DNA of 64,000 bases from Cytophagaceae bacterium (GTDB lineage Bacteria; Bacteroidota; Bacteroidia; Cytophagales; Spirosomataceae): positions 186,001 through 250,000 of the forward strand of contig JAIXWL010000004.1 in assembly GCA_027491315.1 (NCBI GenBank). Direction: 5' to 3'. Below, in pieces: positions 35,488 to 45,015 of this stretch. Within the stretch, counting starts at the first letter, position 1, and each line of letters starts with the position of its first letter. Position numbers and translations under genes: made by a program. The notes beneath the pieces were generated by a model. The model saw nothing but the letters and a program-made list of their open reading frames with translations, ran no database searches and was not told the DNA's origin.

Positions 35488-36351
35488 ATGCAAGCCAATT
35501 TTTTATCCACAGTTCTTCTTCCTCTCGCCCTTGCCATCATTATGATGGGATTAGGACTTTCCTTACAAATAGAGGATTTTAAACGAGTAGTTACTTTCCC
35601 TAAAGCAGTTGTGCTTGGTTTGTTCTGTCAAATGATTTTACTTCCTATAATCTGTTATTTTATTGCCTTGGGCTTTGGGCTTTCACCCGAACTGGCGGTG
35701 GGATTAATGTTATTGTCGGCCTCTCCGGGTGGACCAACAGCTAATTTATATTCGCATATTTCTAAGGGTGATGTTGCGTTGAATGTGACCTTGACAGCCC
35801 TAAATAGTTTAATTTCAGTATTTTCCATCACCCTTATAGTGAATTTTGCCATGAAGCAATTCATGAAGTCGGATCAATATGTGCCACTCCAATTTTCCAA
35901 GGTGATGGAAGTGGTCATGATCGTACTTTTACCCGTTTCTATTGGCATGCTTGTTCGATCCAAGTTTTCCAAAGTAGCCGCAGCGCTCGATAAGCCTGTT
36001 AAAATAGCTTCAGCTATCTTTTTAATCTTGGTTATAGTATTGACCATTCTAAAGGAAAAAAGCCACATCATGGATGATTTTAAAGCGGTGGGTTTTGCTA
36101 CCTTGACCTTAAATATAGCTAGCATGGCCATTGGTTATTATGTGCCTTTGTTTTTTCAGTTAGGTAAAAAACAAGCCATTGCTATTGGAATGGAAATTGG
36201 GATTCATAATGGCACATTAGCCATTTTCATAGCCCTGACCGTGATAGGAAATAGTACCATGAGTATCCCGCCGGTGATTTATAGTCTTTTGATGTTTTTT
36301 ACTGCGGCAATATTTGGATATCTGGTCAATATTGGCAGAAAAGAAGCGTAA
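35488..36351 (+). CDS. Bile acid:sodium symporter (BASS) family transporter
   Basis: 287 residues, about nine to ten spans with two inverted repeats. BASS features are MGLGLSLQIEDFKRVVTFPKA at the start, the first crossover motif SASPGGPTANLYSHISKGDVALN, and the second near GMEIGIHNGTLAIFIAL. Family members take up organic anions (bile acids, pantothenate, pyruvate) with sodium. The substrate cannot be predicted. A different BASS protein is encoded at 45789 on the minus strand. It has no operon partners. Confidence 0.88.
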   Translation: MQANFLSTVLLPLALAIIMMGLGLSLQIEDFKRVVTFPKAVVLGLFCQMILLPIICYFIALGFGLSPELAVGLMLLSASPGGPTANLYSHISKGDVALNVTLTALNSLISVFSITLIVNFAMKQFMKSDQYVPLQFSKVMEVVMIVLLPVSIGMLVRSKFSKVAAALDKPVKIASAIFLILVIVLTILKEKSHIMDDFKAVGFATLTLNIASMAIGYYVPLFFQLGKKQAIAIGMEIGIHNGTLAIFIALTVIGNSTMSIPPVIYSLLMFFTAAIFGYLVNIGRKEA

Positions 36352-36671
36352 TTTTCCTTGATTTTGCTAGAATAGTTTACTTTTTGGAAAGTATAATTAA
36401 CTTCTGCAGTTGATTTATGCTCTTATTTTGTATCGTGTTTCACCGAAATATTCGATATGAAATTTATTTCTGCTCAAAAATCGAAAATTTCGCCAGAGAT
36501 TACATAAAGTTCTTGTGTTCAACATGTGCATGTGTCTTATTGTAGGTTTTTGATTCTTCCTACTTGGGTTCAGCACAGCTTATTTATGGATTGTCTTCCT
36601 ATTAAATTGGAGGAATAAAATGATAACCACCTTTACGATTTTATAATAAACCTCTAACCTATGAAAACTAG
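36352..36671. other. Gene-free stretch after the BASS gene
   Basis: About 320 bp. An 8-codon frame starting at an ATG at 36619 follows a GGAGG, but nothing supports it. No other signal is seen before the terminator at 36672. Confidence 0.5.
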
Positions 36672-36710
36672 TCAGGGCGGATGTCGAAAGATGTTCGCCC
36701 TGATTTTTTT
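36672..36710 (+). terminator. Terminator hairpin on the plus strand before the CPBP gene
   Basis: TCAGGGCG and CGCCCTGA pair across 16 nt, then TTTTTTT, on the plus strand. It faces the end of the minus-strand CPBP gene, where it could only work as a weak terminator since the A-run there is upstream. Confidence 0.75.
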
Positions 36711-36713
36711 GGC

Positions 36714-37877
36714 TTATTTGATACTATGCAAAGAAAATAAGAACTCAGAACAATTGACTAGGCAATGTACTAATGCGGCATAAAAAACATTCTTGGTTTT
36801 GATGTAGGTATAGCCATAGGCCCAACCTGCCACGCTTGCTAAGCCTACAAAAATGACGGATCCAGCATGGAAGTGTACTAAACCAAAAAACATACTTGTA
36901 ATGGCTAAGGAAGTGTATGTCCCTGTTTTGGCCACCTGATTTTTTTCTAAGAAATAAGCTCCAGCAAAAAGCGCAATACTGATTAGTCCAGGAAACCAGA
37001 ACAAATCTTTGTACATGGCAAATCCTGTGATGCAACTTAATATGGCAAAAAGTATAGCAGACCAAGTCCAATAAGCCTTCCAATTGGATTTTAGGCCAAT
37101 TTTCTTAGCCAAAATATTTTGAATTAAGCCTCTAAAAAATAATTCCTCAAAAAGGGCTGTTCCAATATAAACTCGAATGAGTTCACGAATGGCTGCCGGA
37201 ATCAATATCCAAGCAAAATTTTCAAAAGGTTGAGAGATATTGAAGTTCCATATTATTCCCATGATGTACACAAATCCAAGGAATGATAACCAAGAACCTA
37301 AGGCCACGCTTAGATTGGCCCAATTCCAACTTGGATAGAAGCCTACATCGGGCAATTTTCTTACCACAGTAAATGAATAGGCAGCACCTAAAATCAAGGT
37401 GATTTTTTGAACGGAACTAAAACCGTCAGTATCCCAGGGTATATCGCTATTGCCTGGAAAGTGAATGATGGTAGAAGGTATTAATACCAATAAAAGAATA
37501 ATTAAATCGGACCATGAGGCTTCTACTCGAGGAAAAGCTAGAAAAGCCAGGGTAGGGAAAAGGCATAAAAAGAAGTACAGGCCTGAGCTTCCAATAAATG
37601 GATTAATGCCATGAAATAGGTAATGGCTGATAAGTACAAAAAATAAAAAGAGAGGAACTAACAGCGCCCTCTCTTTTTTATCCTGAATGATATCTTGTAG
37701 TTTATCAATAACTGCCGGCCTCCCTATAGTAAACAATAGGGCGTACAAAATAAAGAAATAGCCACTAGAAATTAGAAGTTCTTGGCTGGGGACATCTTGG
37801 TTTAAATATAAAAAAATGGCAAAGACAATTGCTGTCATGATGCCCCCTTGTTGCACTGATTTCGCGTAGCTATTCAT
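36714..37877 (-). CDS. CPBP family intramembrane metalloprotease-like protein
   Basis: 387 residues from the ATG at 37877, one base after the stop of the upstream gene. About ten membrane spans. The CPBP (CAAX protease and bacteriocin-processing) motifs are EELFFRGLIQNIL, where the two glutamates are catalytic, then FGLVHFH and the last ALVHCLVN. All three are intact. The family cleaves membrane peptides or removes prenyl-protein tails and bacteriocin leaders. Its place at the end of the ThuA/epimerase operon is not explained by any known function. Confidence 0.87.
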   Translation of the reverse strand: MNSYAKSVQQGGIMTAIVFAIFLYLNQDVPSQELLISSGYFFILYALLFTIGRPAVIDKLQDIIQDKKERALLVPLFLFFVLISHYLFHGINPFIGSSGLYFFLCLFPTLAFLAFPRVEASWSDLIILLLVLIPSTIIHFPGNSDIPWDTDGFSSVQKITLILGAAYSFTVVRKLPDVGFYPSWNWANLSVALGSWLSFLGFVYIMGIIWNFNISQPFENFAWILIPAAIRELIRVYIGTALFEELFFRGLIQNILAKKIGLKSNWKAYWTWSAILFAILSCITGFAMYKDLFWFPGLISIALFAGAYFLEKNQVAKTGTYTSLAITSMFFGLVHFHAGSVIFVGLASVAGWAYGYTYIKTKNVFYAALVHCLVNCSEFLFSLHSIK

Positions 37878-37878
37878 A

Positions 37879-38712
37879 TTAGCCAATGAATTTTTGAATA
37901 TGTTGATAGCTTTTCAGTATCAACTCTTCTTCGGTGCTATAATTTTTACGCCAGATGCAGGCAGCTGGAAGTAGCGGTGTAAAGGCTTCCACTACCAACC
38001 AACCTTGGTAGTTCATTTTATCCAAACTCTCAAATACATTGGCCCAATGTACTTGTCCTTCACCTAAGGTAGCACGGGTGTTTTCTGATAATTGGAAATG
38101 GCCTATCTCATCAGCAATCCGAATCATAGCTTCTCCCGTATTGAACTCCTCAATATGCGCATGAAAAGTGTCAAACATGATTTTGACATTCGGGTGATTG
38201 ATAGCCTTGACCAAACTGTATAATTGATCTGCCGAGCTTACGACATAGTTTTCAAATCGGTTAAGGTATTCTAAACCTAGGATGACCTTCATTTTTTGAG
38301 CATGCTCCGCTACATCCAACATACTTTCCTTGGACCAATCTAATTCCTGTTGGGTAGGAGCAGCTCCTGAAAATACACCAAGCGCTGAATGATATGGACC
38401 TGATAACCAGGTTGCGCCTAAATAAGCGGTTACATCAACTGCTTTTTTAAGGAAGTCAATACCATTTTTTCGAACAGCAGGGTCAGATGAAATAGTATTA
38501 CGATCAGCCCCTAAAAAGGTAACAGTAAATACCTCCAATCCTAGTCGGTCTATTTCTTCCTTCCAAGGTTTCCAATAGGCTAAATCCGTCTCAAATATGG
38601 GGATTTCAACGCCTGTATAACCCACTTCTTTGATGTATGATAAATGAGGTATTAGTGATTCATTCATGTCTGGTCCATAAACCAACATGTTCATCGCAAC
38701 GGGATATTTCAT
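37879..38712 (-). CDS. Sugar phosphate isomerase/epimerase (xylose-isomerase-like TIM barrel)
   Basis: 277 residues, no signal peptide, so cytosolic. Belongs to the AP endonuclease 2/xylose isomerase-like barrel that includes D-tagatose and D-psicose 3-epimerases. Likely metal ligands are in GLEYLNRFE (Glu), MFDTFHAHIEE (Asp, His), and VVEAFTP (Glu). Such enzymes epimerise C3 of ketoses, and related ones act on 3-keto sugars after oxidation. The gene is 30 bp downstream of ThuA and runs into the CPBP gene with a TAATATG junction. It is an attractive partner for the Gfo/Idh/MocA enzymes nearby. Confidence 0.9.
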   Translation of the reverse strand: MKYPVAMNMLVYGPDMNESLIPHLSYIKEVGYTGVEIPIFETDLAYWKPWKEEIDRLGLEVFTVTFLGADRNTISSDPAVRKNGIDFLKKAVDVTAYLGATWLSGPYHSALGVFSGAAPTQQELDWSKESMLDVAEHAQKMKVILGLEYLNRFENYVVSSADQLYSLVKAINHPNVKIMFDTFHAHIEEFNTGEAMIRIADEIGHFQLSENTRATLGEGQVHWANVFESLDKMNYQGWLVVEAFTPLLPAACIWRKNYSTEEELILKSYQHIQKFIG

Positions 38713-38742
38713 AAATAATGAGTGATTTTATGCGTTAAATTA

Positions 38743-39630
38743 TTATTTCATTCCTCGGTATGGAACGTTAATGTCAAGTTTACCTGCCCAATTTTTCGGT
38801 ACTTTTTTTCCTAATTCCCAATGGATTGCATTGACAATTAATCGTTGAAAAGGCTCTACGGAAAAGTCTTCTGGGTGCCCCATGGTGGTAAAGAATACGC
38901 GGCCCTTATATGGGTTTACCCATGTCCAAGCGATGGGTTGCTCTTCAGCTGTTTTATCTGGGTTAACGGCCTTACCCATAACTAACCATGCGCTCCCTTT
39001 GACAGGATAATCAGGTAGAACACGGTATAACCAAGAGCGGACATGGAAGCTAGGCGCTACACCCCTTAAAATGGGATGTTTACTGGCCGAAGGAATTATG
39101 GTAGCATCTGTACTAGCATTGTGTCCGTAGTGCGTATGCTTGGATTTTCCTCCCCATCCTGGAGGCGCTCCAAAGGTAGATTCAGCCCATGCATTGTAGG
39201 ATTCTAGAGGATCTCCTTTGGGATAATTGAAGGAGTGCGTTGTGGTTCTAAAGCCCATCACGGGTTTTCCAGATTTCACATAGGCATCAATCATCGCTAT
39301 TTGATCTGCTGGTAATAATCTCCAACGAAGAAAAAATACAGCTAAGTCAGCTTCAGCCAGAGCTTCTAGTCCCGGAATATTTTTCTCTGCATTTTGATCT
39401 GGATATGATTTTAGAACTTTCGTGCGAAATCCATAATTTTTTTCTAAAATATCGGCCAACAAAGGCAAAGTGCTTTCTCCGCTATATTCATGGTCTCCTG
39501 CCACAAATACAATCAGCGGTTTTTTAGCTTTTGATTTTTCTTTTAGGTTAGGGGCGATTCCCCAGCTATACATAGAAAAAAGGCCTATTTGTAGCAATAC
39601 AAGTAGCCCGAGGCGAAGGTTGAATTTCAT
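38743..39630 (-). CDS. Secreted ThuA-domain protein
   Basis: 295 residues with a signal peptide (about 1-24). ThuA fold, a glutamine-amidotransferase-like domain, is shown by KPLIVFVAGDHEYSGESTLP, FFLRWRLLPADQ, GFRTTTHSF, the His-rich HTHYGHNAST, and VFFTTMGHPEDF. ThuA and the Gfo/Idh-type ThuB form 3-keto disaccharides from trehalose and similar sugars in rhizobia. It heads an operon with the epimerase and the CPBP gene, behind a good promoter and a leader hairpin. Its exact reaction is unknown. Confidence 0.92.
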   Translation of the reverse strand: MKFNLRLGLLVLLQIGLFSMYSWGIAPNLKEKSKAKKPLIVFVAGDHEYSGESTLPLLADILEKNYGFRTKVLKSYPDQNAEKNIPGLEALAEADLAVFFLRWRLLPADQIAMIDAYVKSGKPVMGFRTTTHSFNYPKGDPLESYNAWAESTFGAPPGWGGKSKHTHYGHNASTDATIIPSASKHPILRGVAPSFHVRSWLYRVLPDYPVKGSAWLVMGKAVNPDKTAEEQPIAWTWVNPYKGRVFFTTMGHPEDFSVEPFQRLIVNAIHWELGKKVPKNWAGKLDINVPYRGMK

Positions 39631-39644
39631 AGTAACAATTTAAT

Positions 39645-39668
39645 AGGTGATTCTTTGAACAATCACCT
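39645..39668 (-). promoter_or_regulatory. Leader hairpin of the ThuA operon
   Basis: AGGTGATT, CTTTGAAC, AATCACCT: perfect 8-bp arms. It sits between the promoter at 39689 and the ThuA start, inside the 5' leader. An operator or an RNA hairpin are both possible. Confidence 0.45.
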
Positions 39669-39688
39669 GTATAGGTTTGTGTATTATT

Positions 39689-39716
39689 CAAAACTAAATG
39701 TTTTTTAACAAAACAA
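39689..39716 (-). promoter_or_regulatory. Promoter of the ThuA operon
   Basis: On the minus strand: -33 TTG (39714-39716), 17-bp spacer, -7 TAGTTTTG (39689-39696). Exact Bacteroidota boxes, 59 bp before the ATG. Confidence 0.65.
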
Positions 39717-39749
39717 TGAATACTTTAGCTAAAATTTATCTAGGATTTC

Positions 39750-40787
39750 ATGGACTTTAGTATATTTTCCTCCATAACATTGGTCGTAATTTTTTTAGCC
39801 TGTACCCTAATTATTTGGGTGGCAGGCGTCAAAATTACCCGGGCTGTGGATGCCATAACTACCTATTTTAATTTGGGAGAAGCGTTTGGAGGTATGGTAT
39901 TTTTGGCCATCGTTACCAATTTGCCAGAAATCGCGATAACCTCGGTCGCAGCGTATCATAAGGACTATGATATCGCCATCAGTAATTTATTGGGTGGGGT
40001 AGCTATTCAAACAGTAGTTTTGGTTTTGATAGATGTTTTTGGGGTAGGAAGATCAGCCCCCTTGACATTAAAAGGTCATTCCCGGGTGTTAATTTTAGAA
40101 GGTGTAGCATTGATCATGATTTTGACATTGGTCATGATGGCCAAGCAATTTCCTTCTCAAATGGTATTTTTTAGATCTACTCCTTTGGAATGGCTCATTT
40201 TGTTAATTTGGTTAGGCTCCGTTTTTTCCATTTCTAGGTTGGCCAAAATGGAAGGACGCCCCGTGGATGATGGAACTAAATTGTCTACTTTGAGGCATCC
40301 TAAATCTCCTTTTCGTGGGGGCATTCAATCAGCCATTTGGGTGCTGGCTATTGGGGCTATATTAACCTTATTAGCTGGTTGGGCATTGGAATATTCAGGA
40401 GAAATATTGTCTAAACGTTGGAACATAAGCGGTGTACTTTTTGGAGGTACCATATTGGCCCTTGCCACGGCCTTACCTGAAATTTCAACGGGCATTGCCT
40501 CGGCGAAACTTCGGGATTACAATATGGCAGTAAGTGATATTTTTGGGGGAAATGCGTTTTTGCCTGTTTTATTTTTGATAGCTTCCTTGATCAGTGGTGA
40601 AGCGGTCATCACTACCTTGAGTCAGTCTGATATGTATTTGACAGGTTTAGGGATTCTTTTGACTTGTATTTATATGGTGGGAATGGTATTGCACTCGAGA
40701 CGACAAGTCTTCCAAATGGGCATAGATTCACTATGTGTACTACTTACTTATTTATTGGGATTATTGGGTCTTTGGGCAATGGCATAA
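39750..40787 (+). CDS. Sodium/calcium exchanger family (CaCA, YrbG-like) antiporter
   Basis: 345 residues, about ten spans in two inverted halves. The alpha repeats are GEAFGGMVFLAIVTNLPEIA (with TNLPE) and GVLFGGTILALATALPEIST (with TALPE), each followed by a glycine-rich DYxxAxSxxxGG (NLLGG, DIFGG). The glutamates in both repeats are kept, so cation exchange (Ca or Na) across the inner membrane is expected. The gene stands alone, divergent to ThuA and with a bidirectional terminator at its end. Confidence 0.9.
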   Translation: MDFSIFSSITLVVIFLACTLIIWVAGVKITRAVDAITTYFNLGEAFGGMVFLAIVTNLPEIAITSVAAYHKDYDIAISNLLGGVAIQTVVLVLIDVFGVGRSAPLTLKGHSRVLILEGVALIMILTLVMMAKQFPSQMVFFRSTPLEWLILLIWLGSVFSISRLAKMEGRPVDDGTKLSTLRHPKSPFRGGIQSAIWVLAIGAILTLLAGWALEYSGEILSKRWNISGVLFGGTILALATALPEISTGIASAKLRDYNMAVSDIFGGNAFLPVLFLIASLISGEAVITTLSQSDMYLTGLGILLTCIYMVGMVLHSRRQVFQMGIDSLCVLLTYLLGLLGLWAMA

Positions 40788-40817
40788 AAAAAGAGGTGCT
40801 CAAGCACCTCTTTTTTT
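40785..40817. terminator. Bidirectional terminator between the antiporter and the cytochrome gene
   Basis: AAAAAAAGAGGTGCT, CA, AGCACCTCTTTTTTT. It overlaps the antiporter stop codon and ends the convergent five-gene operon. Confidence 0.92.
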
Positions 40818-40822
40818 ATAAA

Positions 40823-42775
40823 CTATTTATTTCCCAAAGCCTGTATCCAAGTGGCTATTTTTTCCAAATCTTTCTGAGGGACATGACTCATGGGTGCCAT
40901 GGGTGTGGCAAAGTCTGGCCAATTCTGCGGTTTTGGTTCCTTGATCAAAGCGATTATTTGAGCTACACTGTATTTTCTTTTGGCAATTTCTGTGTAGGCT
41001 GGTCCAACGGCCCTTTCATTGACCTTATGACAAGCCAAGCAAGTATTTTTAGTTAATAGGGCCATTGCTTCTTTATCCGTAACGATTTGTTTAGCTGCGC
41101 TTTTCTTAGGTCCTGCTTCTTTTGTTTGGTTATCAGGAGTATTGGCTTTATCTCCCGCATCAATTACATCTTTAGAAGGCTTACGCTTCGGTGTTACCAA
41201 TGGAATTTGCGCCTTTTCCCCAGCTGGAATTTGGTTCAACGTATAATATCCGCTTACATGCAATAAGGGAATATTTTCTTGAGCAGACAATACTCCATCA
41301 GGCTTAATGGCATGTACATATCCTTCCCGCATTCCATCTACCACAAGTCTAACACGTAATCCATCTTCGCTTAATTTGGCACCTCTCACGGCATTGTCCT
41401 TGCGGTTTACCATGGGGCTACCATAAACAGGATGATATTTATAGGTATAATTAAAGACTTCATAATTGTTTACATCTTCTGCCAATTTTTTATTGGCTGC
41501 TTGTGTAAATTCAATTTCAAAACCATCAACCATCGCACGAATGGCTTTCATCTCAAAAGGTATTTTACCTGTATATACCAAACGTTCTAAACCAAAGTCT
41601 TCTGAGCCAACAGAACCCCAACCCCTGTTAGTTCCACCGACTAACAGTTGATTGTCCTTTCCCCAAGCCATACGTAATACACCTGAACGGAAACCTGAGC
41701 GGAATTCAAAACTTGCACCTTGGTATTTCCCATTGATCTTTTCTAAAAACACACGCGCGATTTTGGACATACCTTGATCACCTACAAAAACTTGACCAGC
41801 AAATGGTCCAAATTCACCTTTGGTATCATCAGTGATGATTTCGGAGGTTGAAACACCCATGATTCCATGCGGTAACCATACTGCAGGAGACTTGATACCC
41901 ATATTAGGATATGTCTTTTTCCCCAATTCATAAATGGTGGTCATGGCCTCATCCTTGACATATTCCGGTTTTACAAATGGATTATCTTTGGGGTCTACCT
42001 GAGCAAAGACTAATTCCTTTCTCATTTTTACAGGAGATTCCGGACGGTCAGCCCATTTTAGCGAGGCTGGATGACCTAAGAAATCGCCTTTCTCTACATG
42101 TGAAATAAAGCCTGAGCCTTGCCAATCTCCTTGGTTATCCCCATAAAAAAATTCACCATCTACCATTCCAATACCACATGGGGAACGCATTCCAGCCGCA
42201 AAAGGCTCCATTTTGCCATCGGGCGAAATTTTCATCGTCCATCCTCTCCAAGGCACCAATGATTTTCCTGCCCACCAGTCGCTATTTCCAAAGCCTACGT
42301 TTCCCGTAACATAGAATGATCCATCTGGTCCAATTTTAGGTCCAAAGGAATATTCATGGTAATGTCCAGAGATAGGCCAAGAGTAAACGGTTTGATATTT
42401 ATCTGCTTTCCCATCTCCATTTTTATCTATCAATTTGGTCAGTTCTCCCCGTTGAGCACAATATAAATAGCCATCCTTGTAGGCAAGACCTAGAATTTCA
42501 TGCAATCCGCTCGCAAATTTCCGATAAGTGGGTCTAGGAGATAAATAATTTTCAATGATGTAGACATCTCCGCGGCGCGTTGAAACGGCTACGTCTCCAT
42601 TAGGAAGGCTAACTAATCCGCCAACTTCCAAGGTAATTCCTTCAGGAATTGCCATTCGAACTATTTTATAATAATCATTTTCGGTAGGAGCTTTCTGGGC
42701 CAGTACCGTTTGACAACAAAGTCCTAATAGGACAATGCTGGCTTTAATATTTAAGGTGATGTTATGTATATTCAT
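40823..42775 (-). CDS. Secreted propeller protein with C-terminal cytochrome c (PVC-type heme)
   Basis: 650 residues with a signal peptide (about 1-26). The main body (about 35-430) is a glucose/sorbosone-dehydrogenase-like propeller (GGLVSLPNGDVAVSTRRGDVYI, GPDGSFYVTGNVGFG, LPHGIMGVSTS, GDQGMSKIARVFLE). The C-terminus has one class-I cytochrome c domain with CLACH at about 578-582, followed by the distal Met in MAPMSHVP. The pair suggests a periplasmic sugar dehydrogenase that passes electrons to heme. It is the last gene of an operon led by the BASS transporter, 18 bp after the DUF1080 gene. Similar proteins are often misnamed 'PVC-type'. Confidence 0.88.
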   Translation of the reverse strand: MNIHNITLNIKASIVLLGLCCQTVLAQKAPTENDYYKIVRMAIPEGITLEVGGLVSLPNGDVAVSTRRGDVYIIENYLSPRPTYRKFASGLHEILGLAYKDGYLYCAQRGELTKLIDKNGDGKADKYQTVYSWPISGHYHEYSFGPKIGPDGSFYVTGNVGFGNSDWWAGKSLVPWRGWTMKISPDGKMEPFAAGMRSPCGIGMVDGEFFYGDNQGDWQGSGFISHVEKGDFLGHPASLKWADRPESPVKMRKELVFAQVDPKDNPFVKPEYVKDEAMTTIYELGKKTYPNMGIKSPAVWLPHGIMGVSTSEIITDDTKGEFGPFAGQVFVGDQGMSKIARVFLEKINGKYQGASFEFRSGFRSGVLRMAWGKDNQLLVGGTNRGWGSVGSEDFGLERLVYTGKIPFEMKAIRAMVDGFEIEFTQAANKKLAEDVNNYEVFNYTYKYHPVYGSPMVNRKDNAVRGAKLSEDGLRVRLVVDGMREGYVHAIKPDGVLSAQENIPLLHVSGYYTLNQIPAGEKAQIPLVTPKRKPSKDVIDAGDKANTPDNQTKEAGPKKSAAKQIVTDKEAMALLTKNTCLACHKVNERAVGPAYTEIAKRKYSVAQIIALIKEPKPQNWPDFATPMAPMSHVPQKDLEKIATWIQALGNK

Positions 42776-42793
42776 GACGTATATTCAGAATGA

Positions 42794-44617
42794 TTACCAA
42801 AGAATGGAATAAGTGATTTTTTCAGCAGCAGGAATTATTAAAACTTGTCCATCTGCCATGTTCTTAATGCTTGCCTGTGGCGCTTGGATATAATAGCTTT
42901 GTCCATTAATGCCATATAAATCATTTCCTAATGATTGGATTGATTTAGCTGAAACCAGTTTTAAAGAAGCATCAGAGCTTGGGTTTTTAATTTTTATTAC
43001 TCGTTGAAGGTATTTATTATCCATAACCCTGATTTCATCCTGAACTTGCGAATCGAAAATTTCATATTGGAACGTTGGTAATTCCTGCTCATCTATTTCG
43101 TAACCAAGTATTTTAAATCCTGCTGTTTCAGGCATACTATCATTCCCTTTTTCTAGATCGACATTCTTAACCAATAGCGGGCTGCTACCTAAATTCAAAA
43201 CCGGACCTCTTGGTCTAGATGACCCATCTCCACGATTGTCCCACATGGGTGTCGTGTCTAAAAAGTCTCCTTTCCAAATTTGGGCGATGGCTCCGTTATC
43301 CAAATCATAGGTATAATGCAAATGAGCTGGATTGCCTACATTCACCGAATGCACTAGTCGTTTACGAGTTCCATTTTGTTGGATATCCACAAAGGAACGT
43401 AACATGGTAGGCTTAGGGGCATCCAATAAGATGATATCCGAAGGACCATTACCTAGGAGTAGGGTTGAGGAAGGATGCTGAAAATTGACCATTCGAAAAT
43501 TAGGTCCTTCTATGCCAAAACCTAACATCGGACTCATATCTGCATCGTTTTTATAGTAAGTGATTTTGACGGCAGAATTTCCAGCAGGTAAATCCACTTC
43601 TACATTTTTCTTTCTTCTATTGGAATTGACGGTGTCCGATGCGACCATTTGACCGTTCACATGGAGGGTGTAATTTCCTGCATACGTTAATTCTAACTGG
43701 TGCTTACCTGCTTTAGGAACGTTCAAATTGGCCGTAAAAATGCCAGCAAATTCATCGTTGATTTTGCTGGCATTCCAAGCTAATAAAGCCTGACTACCGC
43801 TGGCATTGGGTTTTTTAGAAATAAAGTCCTTGGGCGACTTGAATTTGCCATAATACACTTGGTAATTAACAGGACTTAGACTAGCTGCTTGGCCATCAAA
43901 ATCCTTAATCTTTAAGTTTTTGAATGCCACGGCACCATGATCTCCTTGAATCATGATGGGGCCACGGGCTACTTCTTTTTCAGAAATAGGTCCACCGGTT
44001 GGGCCTCCCAGCTCTACATTTTCATGTAAAGTATATCCATTTAACTTGATAAATAAGACTTTGGCAGGACTGATCTTGTTACCCTGAGCATCAAATCTTG
44101 GAGCTTGGAAAGATATTTCCATGTGTTGCCATAAGCCAGGAGCTAAGCAAGCATTGACGCGGGGTGCATGGCCTTCGTACAGGTATTCTTGAGGAATGAA
44201 TTTTCTTCTTTTGTAAATTCCTCCGCAATCGCCCGTACTTGGGTTTTGTACGCCCCAGCTATCCATTAATTGGACTTCATATCGACCTTGTAAATAGAAT
44301 CCTGAGTTCGAGTGAGTAGCCATCATGAAGTCAAACTCCACGTCCATGTCGCCATATTCTTTGACTGAAATTAAATTGGCTCGGTTTTGAGGTTCGGGTA
44401 AATTAACTAAAATCCCCTGACCAGGTTGGGTACTCATGAATTCTTTCTTGGTCAAATCGGCAGCTACTTGACCTGCAATTTGCCAATTGGCTTTTCCATT
44501 GGCTTTCCAAAAACTTAAATCTTGAAAAGAAACGGGTTCTTTTTGAGCAAGCATTCCAAAGTGGATGAATATGCTGCCTATTCCCAAGAGCCTTGAGAAA
44601 AAAGTGTTTTGTTTCAT
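42794..44617 (-). CDS. DUF1080 (3-keto-disaccharide hydrolase) domain protein
   Basis: 607 residues with a signal peptide (about 1-24, ending HFGMLAQ). A jelly-roll DUF1080 domain covers about 27-240 (FMMATHSNSGFYLQGRYEVQ, DSWGVQNPSTGDCGGIY, RGPIMIQGDHGAVAFKNLKI). A second, PA14-like domain is about 265-375 (FTANLNVPKAGKHQLELTYA, HVNGQMVASD). The C-terminal 220 residues are a further beta-rich domain. DUF1080 enzymes cleave 3-keto glycosides. It sits with a cytochrome-propeller, cupin, esterase and transporter in one operon, so extracytoplasmic attack on 3-keto sugars is likely. Confidence 0.9.
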   Translation of the reverse strand: MKQNTFFSRLLGIGSIFIHFGMLAQKEPVSFQDLSFWKANGKANWQIAGQVAADLTKKEFMSTQPGQGILVNLPEPQNRANLISVKEYGDMDVEFDFMMATHSNSGFYLQGRYEVQLMDSWGVQNPSTGDCGGIYKRRKFIPQEYLYEGHAPRVNACLAPGLWQHMEISFQAPRFDAQGNKISPAKVLFIKLNGYTLHENVELGGPTGGPISEKEVARGPIMIQGDHGAVAFKNLKIKDFDGQAASLSPVNYQVYYGKFKSPKDFISKKPNASGSQALLAWNASKINDEFAGIFTANLNVPKAGKHQLELTYAGNYTLHVNGQMVASDTVNSNRRKKNVEVDLPAGNSAVKITYYKNDADMSPMLGFGIEGPNFRMVNFQHPSSTLLLGNGPSDIILLDAPKPTMLRSFVDIQQNGTRKRLVHSVNVGNPAHLHYTYDLDNGAIAQIWKGDFLDTTPMWDNRGDGSSRPRGPVLNLGSSPLLVKNVDLEKGNDSMPETAGFKILGYEIDEQELPTFQYEIFDSQVQDEIRVMDNKYLQRVIKIKNPSSDASLKLVSAKSIQSLGNDLYGINGQSYYIQAPQASIKNMADGQVLIIPAAEKITYSILW

Positions 44618-44671
44618 AGTAAAATGTTGGCTTAAAAATAGAATGATAAAGGTAGTTATAAATGAATTATT

Positions 44672-44998
44672 TTAAAGGAAATCCTCTCTAGCTGGATTGA
44701 AAACATCGATAAGTTCTCCATCTTCTAAGCAGATTACACCATGAACTTCATGACTTGGTACAAAATATACATCACCTGCTTGAAGAATTTTTTTTGAATC
44801 AGATATACTGACTTCAAATTTACCTTTAGATACGTAAGATGCTTGTGTATGGGGATGATGGTGTAAGGTGCCAACAGCCCCTTGAGAAAATTGTACCTTG
44901 ACCAGCATCATGTGTTCATTATGAGCCATAACTTTTCGTTGTATTCCAGGCTCAATGTCTATCCATGGAATGTCCTGATCTTCAATAAGTGAGGGCAT
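44672..44998 (-). CDS. Small cupin protein
   Basis: 108 residues, a single cupin barrel. The metal-binding first motif has His46-His47-His48-Pro-His50 and the second has His86 in PSHEVHGV; Glu62 is the usual carboxylate. No signal peptide, so it is cytosolic. Cupins of this size bind a metal and act on small carbohydrates or keto acids (isomerases, dioxygenases), but the substrate cannot be inferred. The gene is 54 bp before DUF1080 and 17 bp after the esterase. Confidence 0.9.
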   Translation of the reverse strand: MPSLIEDQDIPWIDIEPGIQRKVMAHNEHMMLVKVQFSQGAVGTLHHHPHTQASYVSKGKFEVSISDSKKILQAGDVYFVPSHEVHGVICLEDGELIDVFNPAREDFL

Positions 44999-45015
44999 AT
45001 GTGTTTATGTATAGT

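Noticed and set aside
36661-36783. 40-codon plus-strand frame beginning MKTSQGGCRKM
   Set aside because: It is read from the terminator hairpin and then antisense to the CPBP gene end; no support for a peptide.
36745-37083. 112-codon frame overlapping the CPBP gene in another frame
   Set aside because: Lies wholly inside a membrane-protein gene with intact catalytic motifs; no promoter or homology.
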